Positions 56,720 to 64,000 of a stretch of 64,000 nt of DNA are shown here, piece by piece (position 1 is the first letter of the stretch; the number at the start of each line of letters is the position of its first letter). The DNA lies in the NCBI GenBank assembly GCA_905182325.1, contig CAJJBD010000013.1, positions 1-64,000 of the forward strand, read 5' to 3'. Source of the stretch: an uncultured Planktomarina sp. Lineage in GTDB: Bacteria; Pseudomonadota; Alphaproteobacteria; Rhodobacterales; Rhodobacteraceae. Below the pieces are notes generated by a model. It ran no database searches and was not told the origin of the DNA. It was given only the letters and a program-made list of their open reading frames with translations. Made by a program: the position numbers and the translations under genes.

Positions 56720-57877
56720 TCAAGAAATTCTAATGCGTGGGTTGAGAAATACGTAGCCGATATCTGATATGAGCTGGGTCAGTAAAACGACCACAACCGA
56801 TACAACTGAAACAGCTAACAATAGATCCATATCATTGTTACTGGCTGCTTGGACAAGAGCCCAGCCGAAGCCCTTATAATTAAACAGTGTTTCAACGATA
56901 ACTACACCAGTTAAGAGCCAAGGTATTTGTAACATTATTACAGTAAATGGTGCTATCAGCGCGTTTCTAAGTGCGTGCCGCAAAACTATATTACGAAAGC
57001 TAACGCCTTTTAGTCGGGCTGTACGGATGTATTGGCTTGTCATTACTTCGGCCATGGAGGCTCGGGTCATTCGCGCGATGTAGCCCATGCCATAAAGGGC
57101 TATCGTGATTACTGGCAAAAGAAAGTTTTCGACGTTAGGCGCCTCGGCAAGCCTAAACCATAAACCATCTAAAAACTGTGGTAAAAAGGAAATATCGAAG
57201 TCAGCAGGCATATCCTTTGACGCTGATGTCGCTGAACCCTTCAAAATTGTCCGCTTTTCAGTCCAACCCCAGCTATTAAGCAGTGGACTTAATCCAAATT
57301 TACTTGATGCTAGTAGGGCTATAAATATAACACCAGATACATATTCAGGCGTTGCAGTAGTCGTGATTGTTACTGTTGAGAGTGTCCTGTCTAACCTTGA
57401 GCCTTCTCGCATTCCAGCTAGAATACCTAGTATCAGTGCACCTGGTATCATTAAAAGGAAAACCCAGAACATTAGGGCACCAGTTCGTGATAAGCGTTTA
57501 TCAATTACGGTGGCAACGGGCTCTTTAAAAACCCAACTTTGGCCCCAGTAACCCTGTATGACCCCACAATATTTTACTGTACTTTCTTGAACAGGTCCGT
57601 GGGCAGAACAGCGGCTTCTAGTTTGTCCGTCGCGGCCTATAATCCTATATGATGGAACAACACCAAGCCATTCCCCATACTTAATAGTCATGGGACGATT
57701 AAAGCCACGGTCTCCAAGGTAGCTTGCTACCTCAGCATCGCTCATACGAAAATTTCCCTGGGTTTTGGCAAGTTTTTCAAGATTTGGCTGGAGGTTTGTC
57801 ATTACAAAAACGACAAAAGTCAGGCAAATGGCAGTCAAGATCATCAAAGCCATCCTGCGAAGGATAAACATTCCCAT
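56720..57877 (-). CDS. Peptide-type ABC transporter permease (DppB-like)
   Basis: A 385-residue permease of the DppB/OppB family with the first helix at residues 7-27, a long periplasmic segment (about 35-130) containing MTIKYGEWLGV and YWGQSWVFKEPV, and the EAA loop TARLKGVSFRNIVLRHALRN (residues near 295). Usual members are about 310-340 residues; the extra length is an insertion around residues 210-250. The gene follows the substrate-binding protein gene on the minus strand, separated by a hairpin. Confidence 0.9.
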   Translation of the reverse strand: MGMFILRRMALMILTAICLTFVVFVMTNLQPNLEKLAKTQGNFRMSDAEVASYLGDRGFNRPMTIKYGEWLGVVPSYRIIGRDGQTRSRCSAHGPVQESTVKYCGVIQGYWGQSWVFKEPVATVIDKRLSRTGALMFWVFLLMIPGALILGILAGMREGSRLDRTLSTVTITTTATPEYVSGVIFIALLASSKFGLSPLLNSWGWTEKRTILKGSATSASKDMPADFDISFLPQFLDGLWFRLAEAPNVENFLLPVITIALYGMGYIARMTRASMAEVMTSQYIRTARLKGVSFRNIVLRHALRNALIAPFTVIMLQIPWLLTGVVIVETLFNYKGFGWALVQAASNNDMDLLLAVSVVSVVVVLLTQLISDIGYVFLNPRIRIS

Positions 57878-57943
57878 TATATTTTTATTCCTGTTGGTAT
57901 GTACTAAATATTAAGAGAAAAAATCGATGAGTGTAAACGGAAA

Positions 57944-57971
57944 AGTCGCCCCATCTAGAGAAGGGGCGACT
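57944..57971 (-). terminator. Hairpin between binding-protein and permease genes
   Basis: A perfect 9-bp stem, AGTCGCCCC at 57944-57952 and GGGGCGACT at 57963-57971, with a 10-base loop. On the minus strand it is followed by TTTTCC. It lies 3' of the binding-protein gene and before the permeases, a position where partial termination or mRNA stabilisation makes the binding protein more abundant than the membrane parts. Confidence 0.8.
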
Positions 57972-57987
57972 ATTTTTACCATCTTAT

Positions 57988-59637
57988 TTAAGCTTTTAAG
58001 GCCCATTTATAGATCTGTGGAAGATAAGCAATATGCATTTCAGTTCCAACTGTCTTGCCATTAGTGTGGCGTGCAAGCTGACGCCAGTATGGCTGGATTG
58101 TGACGCCTTCATCCACGACGAGCTTTTGGATCTTACCCATTACAACTCTACGCTCATCTGCATTGGCCAAAGAATTAGCCTCGGAAAGCAACGCATCAAA
58201 CTCTGCATTTGACCAGCCAAACTCGTTCCAAGCTTCCCCTGATTTATATGCCAGACCCAGAACCTGTGTTCCCAAAGGCCTGTGGTTCCAGTTTGTGGAT
58301 GAAAAGGGGTAGTTTACCCAATCGTTCCAGAACGTAGAACCAGGTAAAATTGTCCGTTTTACCTTGATACCTGCATCGCGCAACTGAGCTGCTACCGCGT
58401 CAGTGGAGTTTTTGCGCCAGTTGTCATCAATTGAGATGAGTTCATGCTCATGATCAGCCATACCTGCTTCAGCCATCAAGGCTTTAGCGCCAGCTGGATC
58501 GTAAGGAACACGACCTGCGTCTGGGTTCCACTCTGGGTGTACAGCCCCAACGTGGTGGTTGTGCGCCACAGCACCCTGGCCATCTACACCAAGCTCAAGG
58601 ACAACATTGTTGTCCACCGCCATTGCGATCGCCTTGCGTACTCGGACGTCTTTGTAGACGTCGGTTTTTTGGTTGGTCCGGATAACTATTGTTGAGCCGG
58701 AAGTCACCGTTGATTTTTCAAGACCTAGGCCATCATAAATTTCTGAGAACTCTCCGACAGATTCCCAATTCATATCTATTTCATCCGCCTCATAGGCTGC
58801 GACAACTGCCGATGGATCAGTACCGTAGTCGATGTATTCGATCCTATCTAGATATCCACCTTTTCCTGCAGCATAGCCCCACCATTCGTGATCGGTATTG
58901 CGCACAAGAACTGCCTTAACACCAACTTCTAGGCTTTCTGGCTTCATATAACCCGTGCCAATCGGACTGGACACCATCGTCTCTAAGGTGTGTGAGGCGT
59001 GCGTAATGGCCGCAGGATAATCTGCCATGCCAACTACAACTGTGATGTCTGGCGCTGGTAGGTTTAATTGCACCGTGTGGCTATTCACCACTACAATGGC
59101 ACCGCTGCGGGCCTTTCCAGTGTCTGCATCAACGAGTGACGCCATCCGGCCTGCCATGGAATTACCTTCAACTTCCTTGTCACACCACATAGTTATGTTG
59201 CGCGCTACATCGTCTGCAGTAAAGTTGTCGCCGTTATTCCACTTTACACCTTTTCGGACATTTAGGGTGTACTGCGTGGCATCTGCATTCGCAGACCAGC
59301 TAGCGAGAAGCATTGGCTCAACACTACCGTCTGAGTTGTATTCAACTAGATATTCCAACCAACCGGCTGAAACTGTTGCGATTTGCGTCCAGTCGTATGT
59401 ACGTGGATCTTTAAGGGGCCTAACTTCCATTTCCATACGCAGAGTACCGCCCTGAGCATGGCCACCAGCCATCGCGGGCGCATCTAGGCCTAGTAATCCG
59501 TAAGCTCCGACGGCGGAAACGCCTAAAGCTGTGGTTCTTGTGAGAAATTCGCGCCGGTCCAGCTGCCCAGCCTTCACTTCGGACGCGTACATTTCTGCGG
59601 CCGGGTGTAAAAAATTATTATCTTGCGTCATATTCAT
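57988..59637 (-). CDS. Peptide-type ABC transporter substrate-binding protein (Tat-exported)
   Basis: A 549-residue extracellular binding protein of family 5 (DppA/OppA type). The N-terminus has a twin-arginine signal: [19 protein letters not shown] near residue 26, then a hydrophobic core and a cleavage region around residue 57. The domain carries [17 protein letters not shown] near residue 118 and ADDVARNI. Two Met codons start the frame; the second (59631) is better spaced from GGGAG. It is the first gene of the ABC operon with a 254-bp upstream region. Ligand is not predictable beyond peptides or similar molecules. Confidence 0.93.
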   Translation of the reverse strand: MNMTQDNNFLHPAAEMYASEVKAGQLDRREFLTRTTALGVSAVGAYGLLGLDAPAMAGGHAQGGTLRMEMEVRPLKDPRTYDWTQIATVSAGWLEYLVEYNSDGSVEPMLLASWSANADATQYTLNVRKGVKWNNGDNFTADDVARNITMWCDKEVEGNSMAGRMASLVDADTGKARSGAIVVVNSHTVQLNLPAPDITVVVGMADYPAAITHASHTLETMVSSPIGTGYMKPESLEVGVKAVLVRNTDHEWWGYAAGKGGYLDRIEYIDYGTDPSAVVAAYEADEIDMNWESVGEFSEIYDGLGLEKSTVTSGSTIVIRTNQKTDVYKDVRVRKAIAMAVDNNVVLELGVDGQGAVAHNHHVGAVHPEWNPDAGRVPYDPAGAKALMAEAGMADHEHELISIDDNWRKNSTDAVAAQLRDAGIKVKRTILPGSTFWNDWVNYPFSSTNWNHRPLGTQVLGLAYKSGEAWNEFGWSNAEFDALLSEANSLANADERRVVMGKIQKLVVDEGVTIQPYWRQLARHTNGKTVGTEMHIAYLPQIYKWALKA

Positions 59638-59891
59638 CTCCCTAAGACACTTTTAATTTAACATTGGAATTCGCTCGTTCATTAACTTTTTTGAACTGCC
59701 GTATTCCACTGCCCCCATTCAGTCTTATTCCCACTGACAGGTCAACGCTAACTTTGGAAAAATATACAAAAAAGCGACTTTTTCGTGTCGTAATAAGCCA
59801 AATTGCAGGGTTGACAGGAGTAAATGGCAACACGGAGTTGGTGCCGTTATCGTTAACCCTAAGTAGAAGTTGGTAGATATTTGCCAATCAG
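59638..59891. other. Promoter region of the ABC importer operon
   Basis: 254 bp between the binding-protein start and the miaA stop. Short open frames on both strands have no coding signal. No riboswitch or operator was recognised. Confidence 0.4.
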
Positions 59892-60782
59892 TTAAAGTTG
59901 TTCTGCGGTAATGGTGATCCAATCTGTCATTCGTTTTCGAAACCAAGTTCTTTGTCGCTTTGCGTATTGACGTGACGCTATGACAGCTAACTCAGTAGCT
60001 TTTTGTATGCTGATATTTCCTGAGATATGCTCAATCAGTTGTGTCGCTCCAATTGCTTGAGAAGATTGCAGTTGTGGATCCCATGATTTAGAGTTTTCGA
60101 TCACTTCCTCTAAAACTCCGTCAGAAATCATGGTCTCAAAACGTATTTTGATGCGCTGATTTAGCCAATGACTGTCGCTGTGAATGTGAATTGCGTCACA
60201 TTTTTTGATATCTAGCAAAGGTGGTGGAGTGTTTGCTTGCCACGAAACTATAGATTTGCCAGTTGCCTGCAACACTTCCCAAGCCCGCGCCACTCTCACA
60301 GGGTTTTGTAAATCTATCTTTGATCTGGTGGTTTCATCTAAATCTGCAATCATATCAGATAATCTGCCATTTTGGATTAATTTAGAAGACCTTGTTTTAA
60401 ATAATTGTGGTATGTTTGGTATTTCAGCCAGTCCTTCGGTCAAGGCGCGAAAATATAACCCTGTCCCTCCAACAATTATAGGCCGTAGGTTTTCATTAAT
60501 TAATGGTCTTATTTGGCGCAACCAGTCACCGACAGAGTAGGATTCGGTATTTTTAACATGGCCGTATAAGAGGTGGGTAATGTTATCTTCTTCGCGCTTA
60601 CTCGGTCGTGCAGTCAAAATCTGCCAACCTGCATAAACCTGCATGGCATCTGCGTTTATAATAACTCCACCTAATTGTTTTGCCACTCTGAGGGCTAAAG
60701 CAGATTTGCCGCTTGCCGTAGCTCCTGCAATTAAAATTGGGCGGGTCTCATTTAATGTTGAAATCAGTGCTTCAGCTCGCAT
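59892..60782 (-). CDS. miaA: tRNA dimethylallyltransferase
   Basis: Adds a dimethylallyl group to A37 of tRNAs reading UNN codons. The 296-residue protein has the P-loop AGATASGKSALAL near residue 20, the substrate loop NADAMQVYAGWQ (the usual DSxQxY motif reads DAMQVY), and IIVGGTGLYFRALTEGL near residue 100. The C-terminal region contains RQYAKRQRTWFRKR, typical of the family. Its start is two bases from the stop of a 22-codon open frame. It is divergent from pyrH. Confidence 0.94.
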   Translation of the reverse strand: MRAEALISTLNETRPILIAGATASGKSALALRVAKQLGGVIINADAMQVYAGWQILTARPSKREEDNITHLLYGHVKNTESYSVGDWLRQIRPLINENLRPIIVGGTGLYFRALTEGLAEIPNIPQLFKTRSSKLIQNGRLSDMIADLDETTRSKIDLQNPVRVARAWEVLQATGKSIVSWQANTPPPLLDIKKCDAIHIHSDSHWLNQRIKIRFETMISDGVLEEVIENSKSWDPQLQSSQAIGATQLIEHISGNISIQKATELAVIASRQYAKRQRTWFRKRMTDWITITAEQL

Positions 60783-60784
60783 AA

Positions 60785-60853
60785 TTACTTTTTTTCCTTT
60801 TTTCCTGGTTTGGTAGTAATGGGCCGGTTGCTCTTAGCAGAGTTTTCAGACAT
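60785..60853 (-). CDS. Possible 22-residue basic leader ORF upstream of miaA
   Basis: An ATG-started frame in the miaA-pyrH gap encodes a short, lysine-rich hydrophilic peptide ending GKKEKK. It stops two bases before the miaA ATG, a spacing that would permit translational coupling. The start has only a weak TTAAG upstream. It may be a leader peptide, a conserved small protein or chance. Confidence 0.2.
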   Translation of the reverse strand: MSENSAKSNRPITTKPGKKEKK

Positions 60854-60880
60854 CTTAAGAAAAAAAAGCAAGAGGGCAAA

Positions 60881-61612
60881 ATGCAGAGAGATCTCATTTC
60901 TGAAGGCAAATATAAGCGCGTTCTTTTGAAAATATCTGGTGAAGCCCTGATGGGTAATCAAGACTTTGGCTTGAATCCTCCAACAGTTGAGCGCATCGCC
61001 GGAGAAATAAAAACAGTTCACGATCTTGGTGTGGAGATATGTCTCGTAATAGGAGGTGGAAACATTTTTCGTGGGTTGCAGGGCTCGGCTCAGGGAATGG
61101 AGCGCACTACCGCAGATTATATGGGTATGTTGGCAACTGTAATGAATGCGTTAGCGATGCAGAGTTCACTGGAGGGGCAGGGAGTTCATACTCGAGTGGT
61201 TTCGGCAATACCTATGGATCAAGTTTGTGAACCATACATTCGCCGCCGTGCTGTTCGGCACTTAGAAAAAAAGAGGGTAGTCATTTTTGCTGCTGGTACG
61301 GGCAATCCATACTTTACGACTGATACGGCTGCGACATTGCGTGCTACTGAAATGGCTTGTGAGGCTATTTTCAAAGGTACGCAAGTCGATGGAATTTATG
61401 ATAAAGATCCAAAAAAACATGTTGATGCGGTGCGTTATGCCACAGTTTCTTACGATGAAGTTTTACAAAAACGGTTAAATGTTATGGATGCATCGTCAAT
61501 TGCGCTGGCGCGTGACAATGATTTGCCAATCATTGTTTTTTCACTAGATGAACCAGGCGGCTTTCGCTGTATACTGTCCGGCGAGGGCACTTATACCAAG
61601 GTTCATGGATGA
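60881..61612 (+). CDS. pyrH: Uridylate kinase
   Basis: UMP kinase of the amino acid kinase family, 243 residues. [14 protein letters not shown] near residue 12 begins the fold, [10 protein letters not shown] near residue 60 binds phosphate, and [15 protein letters not shown] near residue 140 and [14 protein letters not shown] near residue 165 are the nucleotide-site signatures. It heads the pyrH-frr-uppS-cdsA-dxr cluster. The assigned ATG has AAGAGGG upstream. Confidence 0.97.
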   Translation: MQRDLISEGKYKRVLLKISGEALMGNQDFGLNPPTVERIAGEIKTVHDLGVEICLVIGGGNIFRGLQGSAQGMERTTADYMGMLATVMNALAMQSSLEGQGVHTRVVSAIPMDQVCEPYIRRRAVRHLEKKRVVIFAAGTGNPYFTTDTAATLRATEMACEAIFKGTQVDGIYDKDPKKHVDAVRYATVSYDEVLQKRLNVMDASSIALARDNDLPIIVFSLDEPGGFRCILSGEGTYTKVHG

Positions 61613-61635
61613 CGTTAAATTAGAGAGAGTTTGTT

Positions 61636-62202
61636 ATGTCTGATGATGATTTTGATATTGATGTAGATGACTTGCAACGCCGTATGGATGGGGCGATGTC
61701 CTCGCTGAGAACTGAATTTGCGTCCTTGCGGACTGGACGCGCCAGCGGATCCATACTTGAACCTGTAATGGTAGACGCATATGGGCAAATGACACCTATT
61801 AATCAAGTAGGAACTGTTAATGTCCCCGAACCCAGAATGGTAACTGTTAACGTTTGGGATAAGGGGTTAGTGGGCATTGTTGAAAAGGCGATTCGTGAAA
61901 GTGGATTAGGTATCAACCCTCAAACAAACGGTACAATTATTATGTTACCTATTCCAGAACTAAATGAGGAACGAAGGCGTGAACTAAGTAAAGTTGCAGC
62001 AAATTATGCTGAGAATAGTCGTATTTCCGTACGTAATATTAGGCGTGATGGTATGGATCAGATAAAGAAATCTAAAATTTTCGGTATGTCAGAAGATGAT
62101 CAGAAGATATGGGAATCTGAGGTTCAAAATATGACTGATGCACAAATAAAATCTGTAGATGCAGCTTTAGAGGTTAAACAATCTGAAATTATGGAAGTAT
62201 AG
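61636..62202 (+). CDS. frr: Ribosome recycling factor
   Basis: Releases ribosomes from mRNA after termination together with EF-G. The 188-residue length is normal. Domain I helices include [20 protein letters not shown] (with the conserved R-T-G-R-A) and [19 protein letters not shown], and the C-terminal helix carries [15 protein letters not shown]. The start is preceded by AGAGAG. It follows pyrH after 23 bp, the common order in bacteria. Confidence 0.97.
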   Translation: MSDDDFDIDVDDLQRRMDGAMSSLRTEFASLRTGRASGSILEPVMVDAYGQMTPINQVGTVNVPEPRMVTVNVWDKGLVGIVEKAIRESGLGINPQTNGTIIMLPIPELNEERRRELSKVAANYAENSRISVRNIRRDGMDQIKKSKIFGMSEDDQKIWESEVQNMTDAQIKSVDAALEVKQSEIMEV

Positions 62203-62221
62203 GTTTGAGTTAGGGTTTAAT

Positions 62222-62926
62222 ATGTCTAATGCCGCGCAACATGTTGCAATTATAATGGATGGAAATGGCCGATGGGCCCAACAGCGTGGGAGACCGCGCC
62301 TGGTGGGACATCATGCTGGAGCAAAGCGTATACGAGAAATTGTTGAAGCCTGCCCCGCTGTAGGCGTCAAATATCTAACCATTTTTGCCTTTTCCACTGA
62401 GAACTGGAAGCGGACACAAAGCGAAGTCAGCGGTCTTATGCGTTTATTTAAGCGATACATACGGCGTGAGTCCCAGGCACTCATCGATGATGGCGTCCGT
62501 GTCCGATTTATAGGCGACAGGATGAACTTGGATGATCAACTTGTTAGCATTATGGATGAACTTGAGCTGGTTACGTCTCATAATAAAAAAGTAAATTTGA
62601 CTATAGCGCTGAATTATGGCGGACGGGATGAAGTGACCCGAGCGGTTAAGCGCCTGGCGCGTGAAATAGAGCAAGGAAAATTAGCTGCAAAGCAAGTTAA
62701 CGCGAAGGTTCTTGCAGGATTTTTAGATACACATTTTTTACCAGATCCGGATTTAGTAATACGCACGAGTGGTGAAGCGCGGATATCAAACTTTTTGCTT
62801 TGGCAGTCTGCCTACGCGGAATATGAGTTTATAGATACATTATGGCCTGATTTTAAAGCTGATGAATTCTCGCAGTTGGTTTCTAAGTTTGGTTCCCGTG
62901 AGCGTCGCTATGGAGCGGTATCTTAA
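62222..62926 (+). CDS. uppS: Undecaprenyl diphosphate synthase
   Basis: Cis-prenyltransferase of 234 residues that makes the C55 carrier lipid for cell-wall synthesis. VAIIMDGNGRWAQQRG near residue 8 has the catalytic aspartate, GHHAGAKRIREIVE binds the substrate, and LTIFAFSTENWKR near residue 62 plus DLVIRTSGEARISNFLLWQ near residue 180 complete the family signatures. The stop is directly followed by the cdsA ATG. Confidence 0.97.
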   Translation: MSNAAQHVAIIMDGNGRWAQQRGRPRLVGHHAGAKRIREIVEACPAVGVKYLTIFAFSTENWKRTQSEVSGLMRLFKRYIRRESQALIDDGVRVRFIGDRMNLDDQLVSIMDELELVTSHNKKVNLTIALNYGGRDEVTRAVKRLAREIEQGKLAAKQVNAKVLAGFLDTHFLPDPDLVIRTSGEARISNFLLWQSAYAEYEFIDTLWPDFKADEFSQLVSKFGSRERRYGAVS

Positions 62927-63712
62927 ATGAAATCAAATAATTGGGTGGACTTACCCTTAAGGATTTTTTCGGGTGTGTTACTTCTTTTGGTACTATTAAT
63001 TGGGATGTGGTTTGGTGTCGCTGGAATTCTCTTTTTATTGTTCATGGCTACAATCGCGATGCACTGGGAAATGGGACAAATGTTCGGGGCTCGAAGACGC
63101 AGATTATTTGTTATTTGTTCAGTAGCTGGTCTAGGTTGGCTACCATTAGTTGTGCAGCCAACAGTTTTGAATTCCGGTTCTTTTTTACTGATAATAGCTA
63201 GTTTTTTACCTGTAGTAATTGGGTCTTCGATGATAGGTAAGCAGCGTGGTGTTTATATAATTTACGGTGTTATTTTAACCCTTGGGACAATGGCATTTTG
63301 GTATATTACGATTAATTTTGGGGTATTTGGCGTGACAGTATTGGCTACCCTAGTGATACTATCTGATATTGGAGGCTATGTTGCTGGGCGCCTTATTGGT
63401 GGCCGTAAGTTTTGGCCATCTATAAGTCCAAATAAAACATGGAGTGGAATTTTTGCGGGCTGGTTTCTGGCAACGCTTTTTGGTTATGTTTTAATGCAAT
63501 ATGGGGGAGCGTTCTGGACTGTACCAGTTTGTGTAGCAGTCGTGATTGGAGCCCAGTTTGGAGACATTGCTGAAAGTTGGGTTAAGCGCAGAGCTGGAGT
63601 GAAGGATAGCTCCGGTTTAATTCCGGGGCATGGTGGTGTTTTGGATAGGCTTGATGGCTTTATAGGTGGAGCAGCCGTTCTTTGCCTATCGGCAATTATA
63701 TTTTTAAGTTGA
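62927..63712 (+). CDS. cdsA: Phosphatidate cytidylyltransferase
   Basis: Integral membrane enzyme of 261 residues that forms CDP-diacylglycerol. Seven or so membrane segments are visible. The signature is in the C-terminal half: SDIGGYVAGRLIGG near residue 146, FWPSISPNKTWSG, then VKDSSGLIPGHGGVLDRLDG near residue 225. It overlaps dxr by three bases (the TTG start shares TTGA with the cdsA stop), indicating translational coupling. Confidence 0.96.
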   Translation: MKSNNWVDLPLRIFSGVLLLLVLLIGMWFGVAGILFLLFMATIAMHWEMGQMFGARRRRLFVICSVAGLGWLPLVVQPTVLNSGSFLLIIASFLPVVIGSSMIGKQRGVYIIYGVILTLGTMAFWYITINFGVFGVTVLATLVILSDIGGYVAGRLIGGRKFWPSISPNKTWSGIFAGWFLATLFGYVLMQYGGAFWTVPVCVAVVIGAQFGDIAESWVKRRAGVKDSSGLIPGHGGVLDRLDGFIGGAAVLCLSAIIFLS

Positions 63713-64000
63713 CAAAACGTATTTCCATATTCGGATCTACAGGATCAATCGGCCAAAATACTTTAGATTTGGTGCGCCGTGATAGGCATTTGTATCAGGT
63801 TGTTGTACTTACTGGTGGAAAAAATATTGAACAACTCGTTAAAGACTCGATTGAATTCCATCCCGAAGTTGTTGTTACAGCCTACCCTGATTTACTGGAC
63901 GCGCTGAAAACTGGTATAGGGGATTTAGATATTACGGTTGCGGCAGGAGATAATGCAATTTTGGAGGCAGCAGATCGCCCAGCTGATTGGGTTATGTCTG
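63709..64000 (+). CDS. dxr: 1-deoxy-D-xylulose 5-phosphate reductoisomerase (N-terminal part)
   Basis: About 97 N-terminal residues are present; the rest lies beyond the window. The start is TTG, overlapping the cdsA stop. The NADPH-binding ISIFGSTGSIGQNTLDLV opens the sequence, the diagnostic motif of Dxr. It catalyses the first committed step of the methylerythritol phosphate isoprenoid route, which also supplies precursors for UppS and MiaA encoded nearby. Truncation is by the window edge. Confidence 0.95.
   Translation, partial: MTKRISIFGSTGSIGQNTLDLVRRDRHLYQVVVLTGGKNIEQLVKDSIEFHPEVVVTAYPDLLDALKTGIGDLDITVAAGDNAILEAADRPADWVMS

Overview
The window reads as a piece of an alphaproteobacterial chromosome, most likely an AT-rich, streamlined marine member of the Rhodobacterales (Roseobacter group). 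The grounds are the protein families and their order: argC-ccmE-ccmF-ccmH, gltA, gltX, lexA-moeA-moaC-trpC-trpD, a zauP-like gene with zapA, grxD/bolA/purL, a small membrane protein, envelope protein, xerD and CorC-like operon divergent from aroKB, and pyrH-frr-uppS-cdsA-dxr. A canonical alphaproteobacterial SOS box (GTTC-N7-GTTC) precedes lexA. The assignment comes from remembered family and synteny patterns, not from a database search.

Layout. 1-4330 (- strand): a valine/isobutyryl-CoA degradation operon (mmsB partial, 3-hydroxyisobutyryl-CoA hydrolase, acyl-CoA dehydrogenase, mmsA). 4754-9636: coaD, two tandem glyceraldehyde-3-phosphate dehydrogenases with different cofactor-pocket residues, and transketolase. 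9834-13664: Z-ring proteins (ZauP-like, ZapA), monothiol glutaredoxin, BolA and PurL. 13695-18082: a LysR regulator divergent from a fused indolepyruvate:ferredoxin oxidoreductase. 18305-23234: argC, cytochrome c maturation genes and an enoyl-CoA hydratase. 23294-30455 (- strand): gltA, gltX, lexA with its SOS box, moeA, moaC, trpC, trpD.

30456-41417 is the accessory part. It holds a Stealth-family sugar-phosphate transferase, an 815-residue coiled-coil protein with three 120-bp tandem repeats, two divergent copies of an unrecognised small membrane protein family, a decayed zinc ABC transporter (znuCB), a GFA-family protein, tRNA-Arg(CCG), a secreted nuclease, a truncated SnoaL-like gene, a Sel1-repeat protein, a RarD-type transporter gene with a frameshift, and a hexanucleotide microsatellite. 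Gene remnants and long non-coding gaps are concentrated here, which suggests a zone of turnover around a tRNA gene.

40838-52808 returns to envelope and core functions: a Tat-exported DUF882 peptidase, an L,D-transpeptidase, an LpxD-ACP-FabF cluster, an IalB-family protein, the operon of a small membrane protein, envelope protein, XerD and CorC, aroKB and ssb. 53022-59637 is a peptide-type ABC importer with an unusually long permease and a hairpin between the binding-protein gene and the permeases. 59892-64000 holds miaA and the pyrH-frr-uppS-cdsA-dxr operon, with dxr cut by the window edge.

No CRISPR array, insertion sequence, prophage or recognised defence system was seen. The best candidate for something undescribed is the pair of small membrane proteins at 34681-34929 and 40387-40668, which align without gaps over about 57 residues and keep two cysteines at the same spacing.
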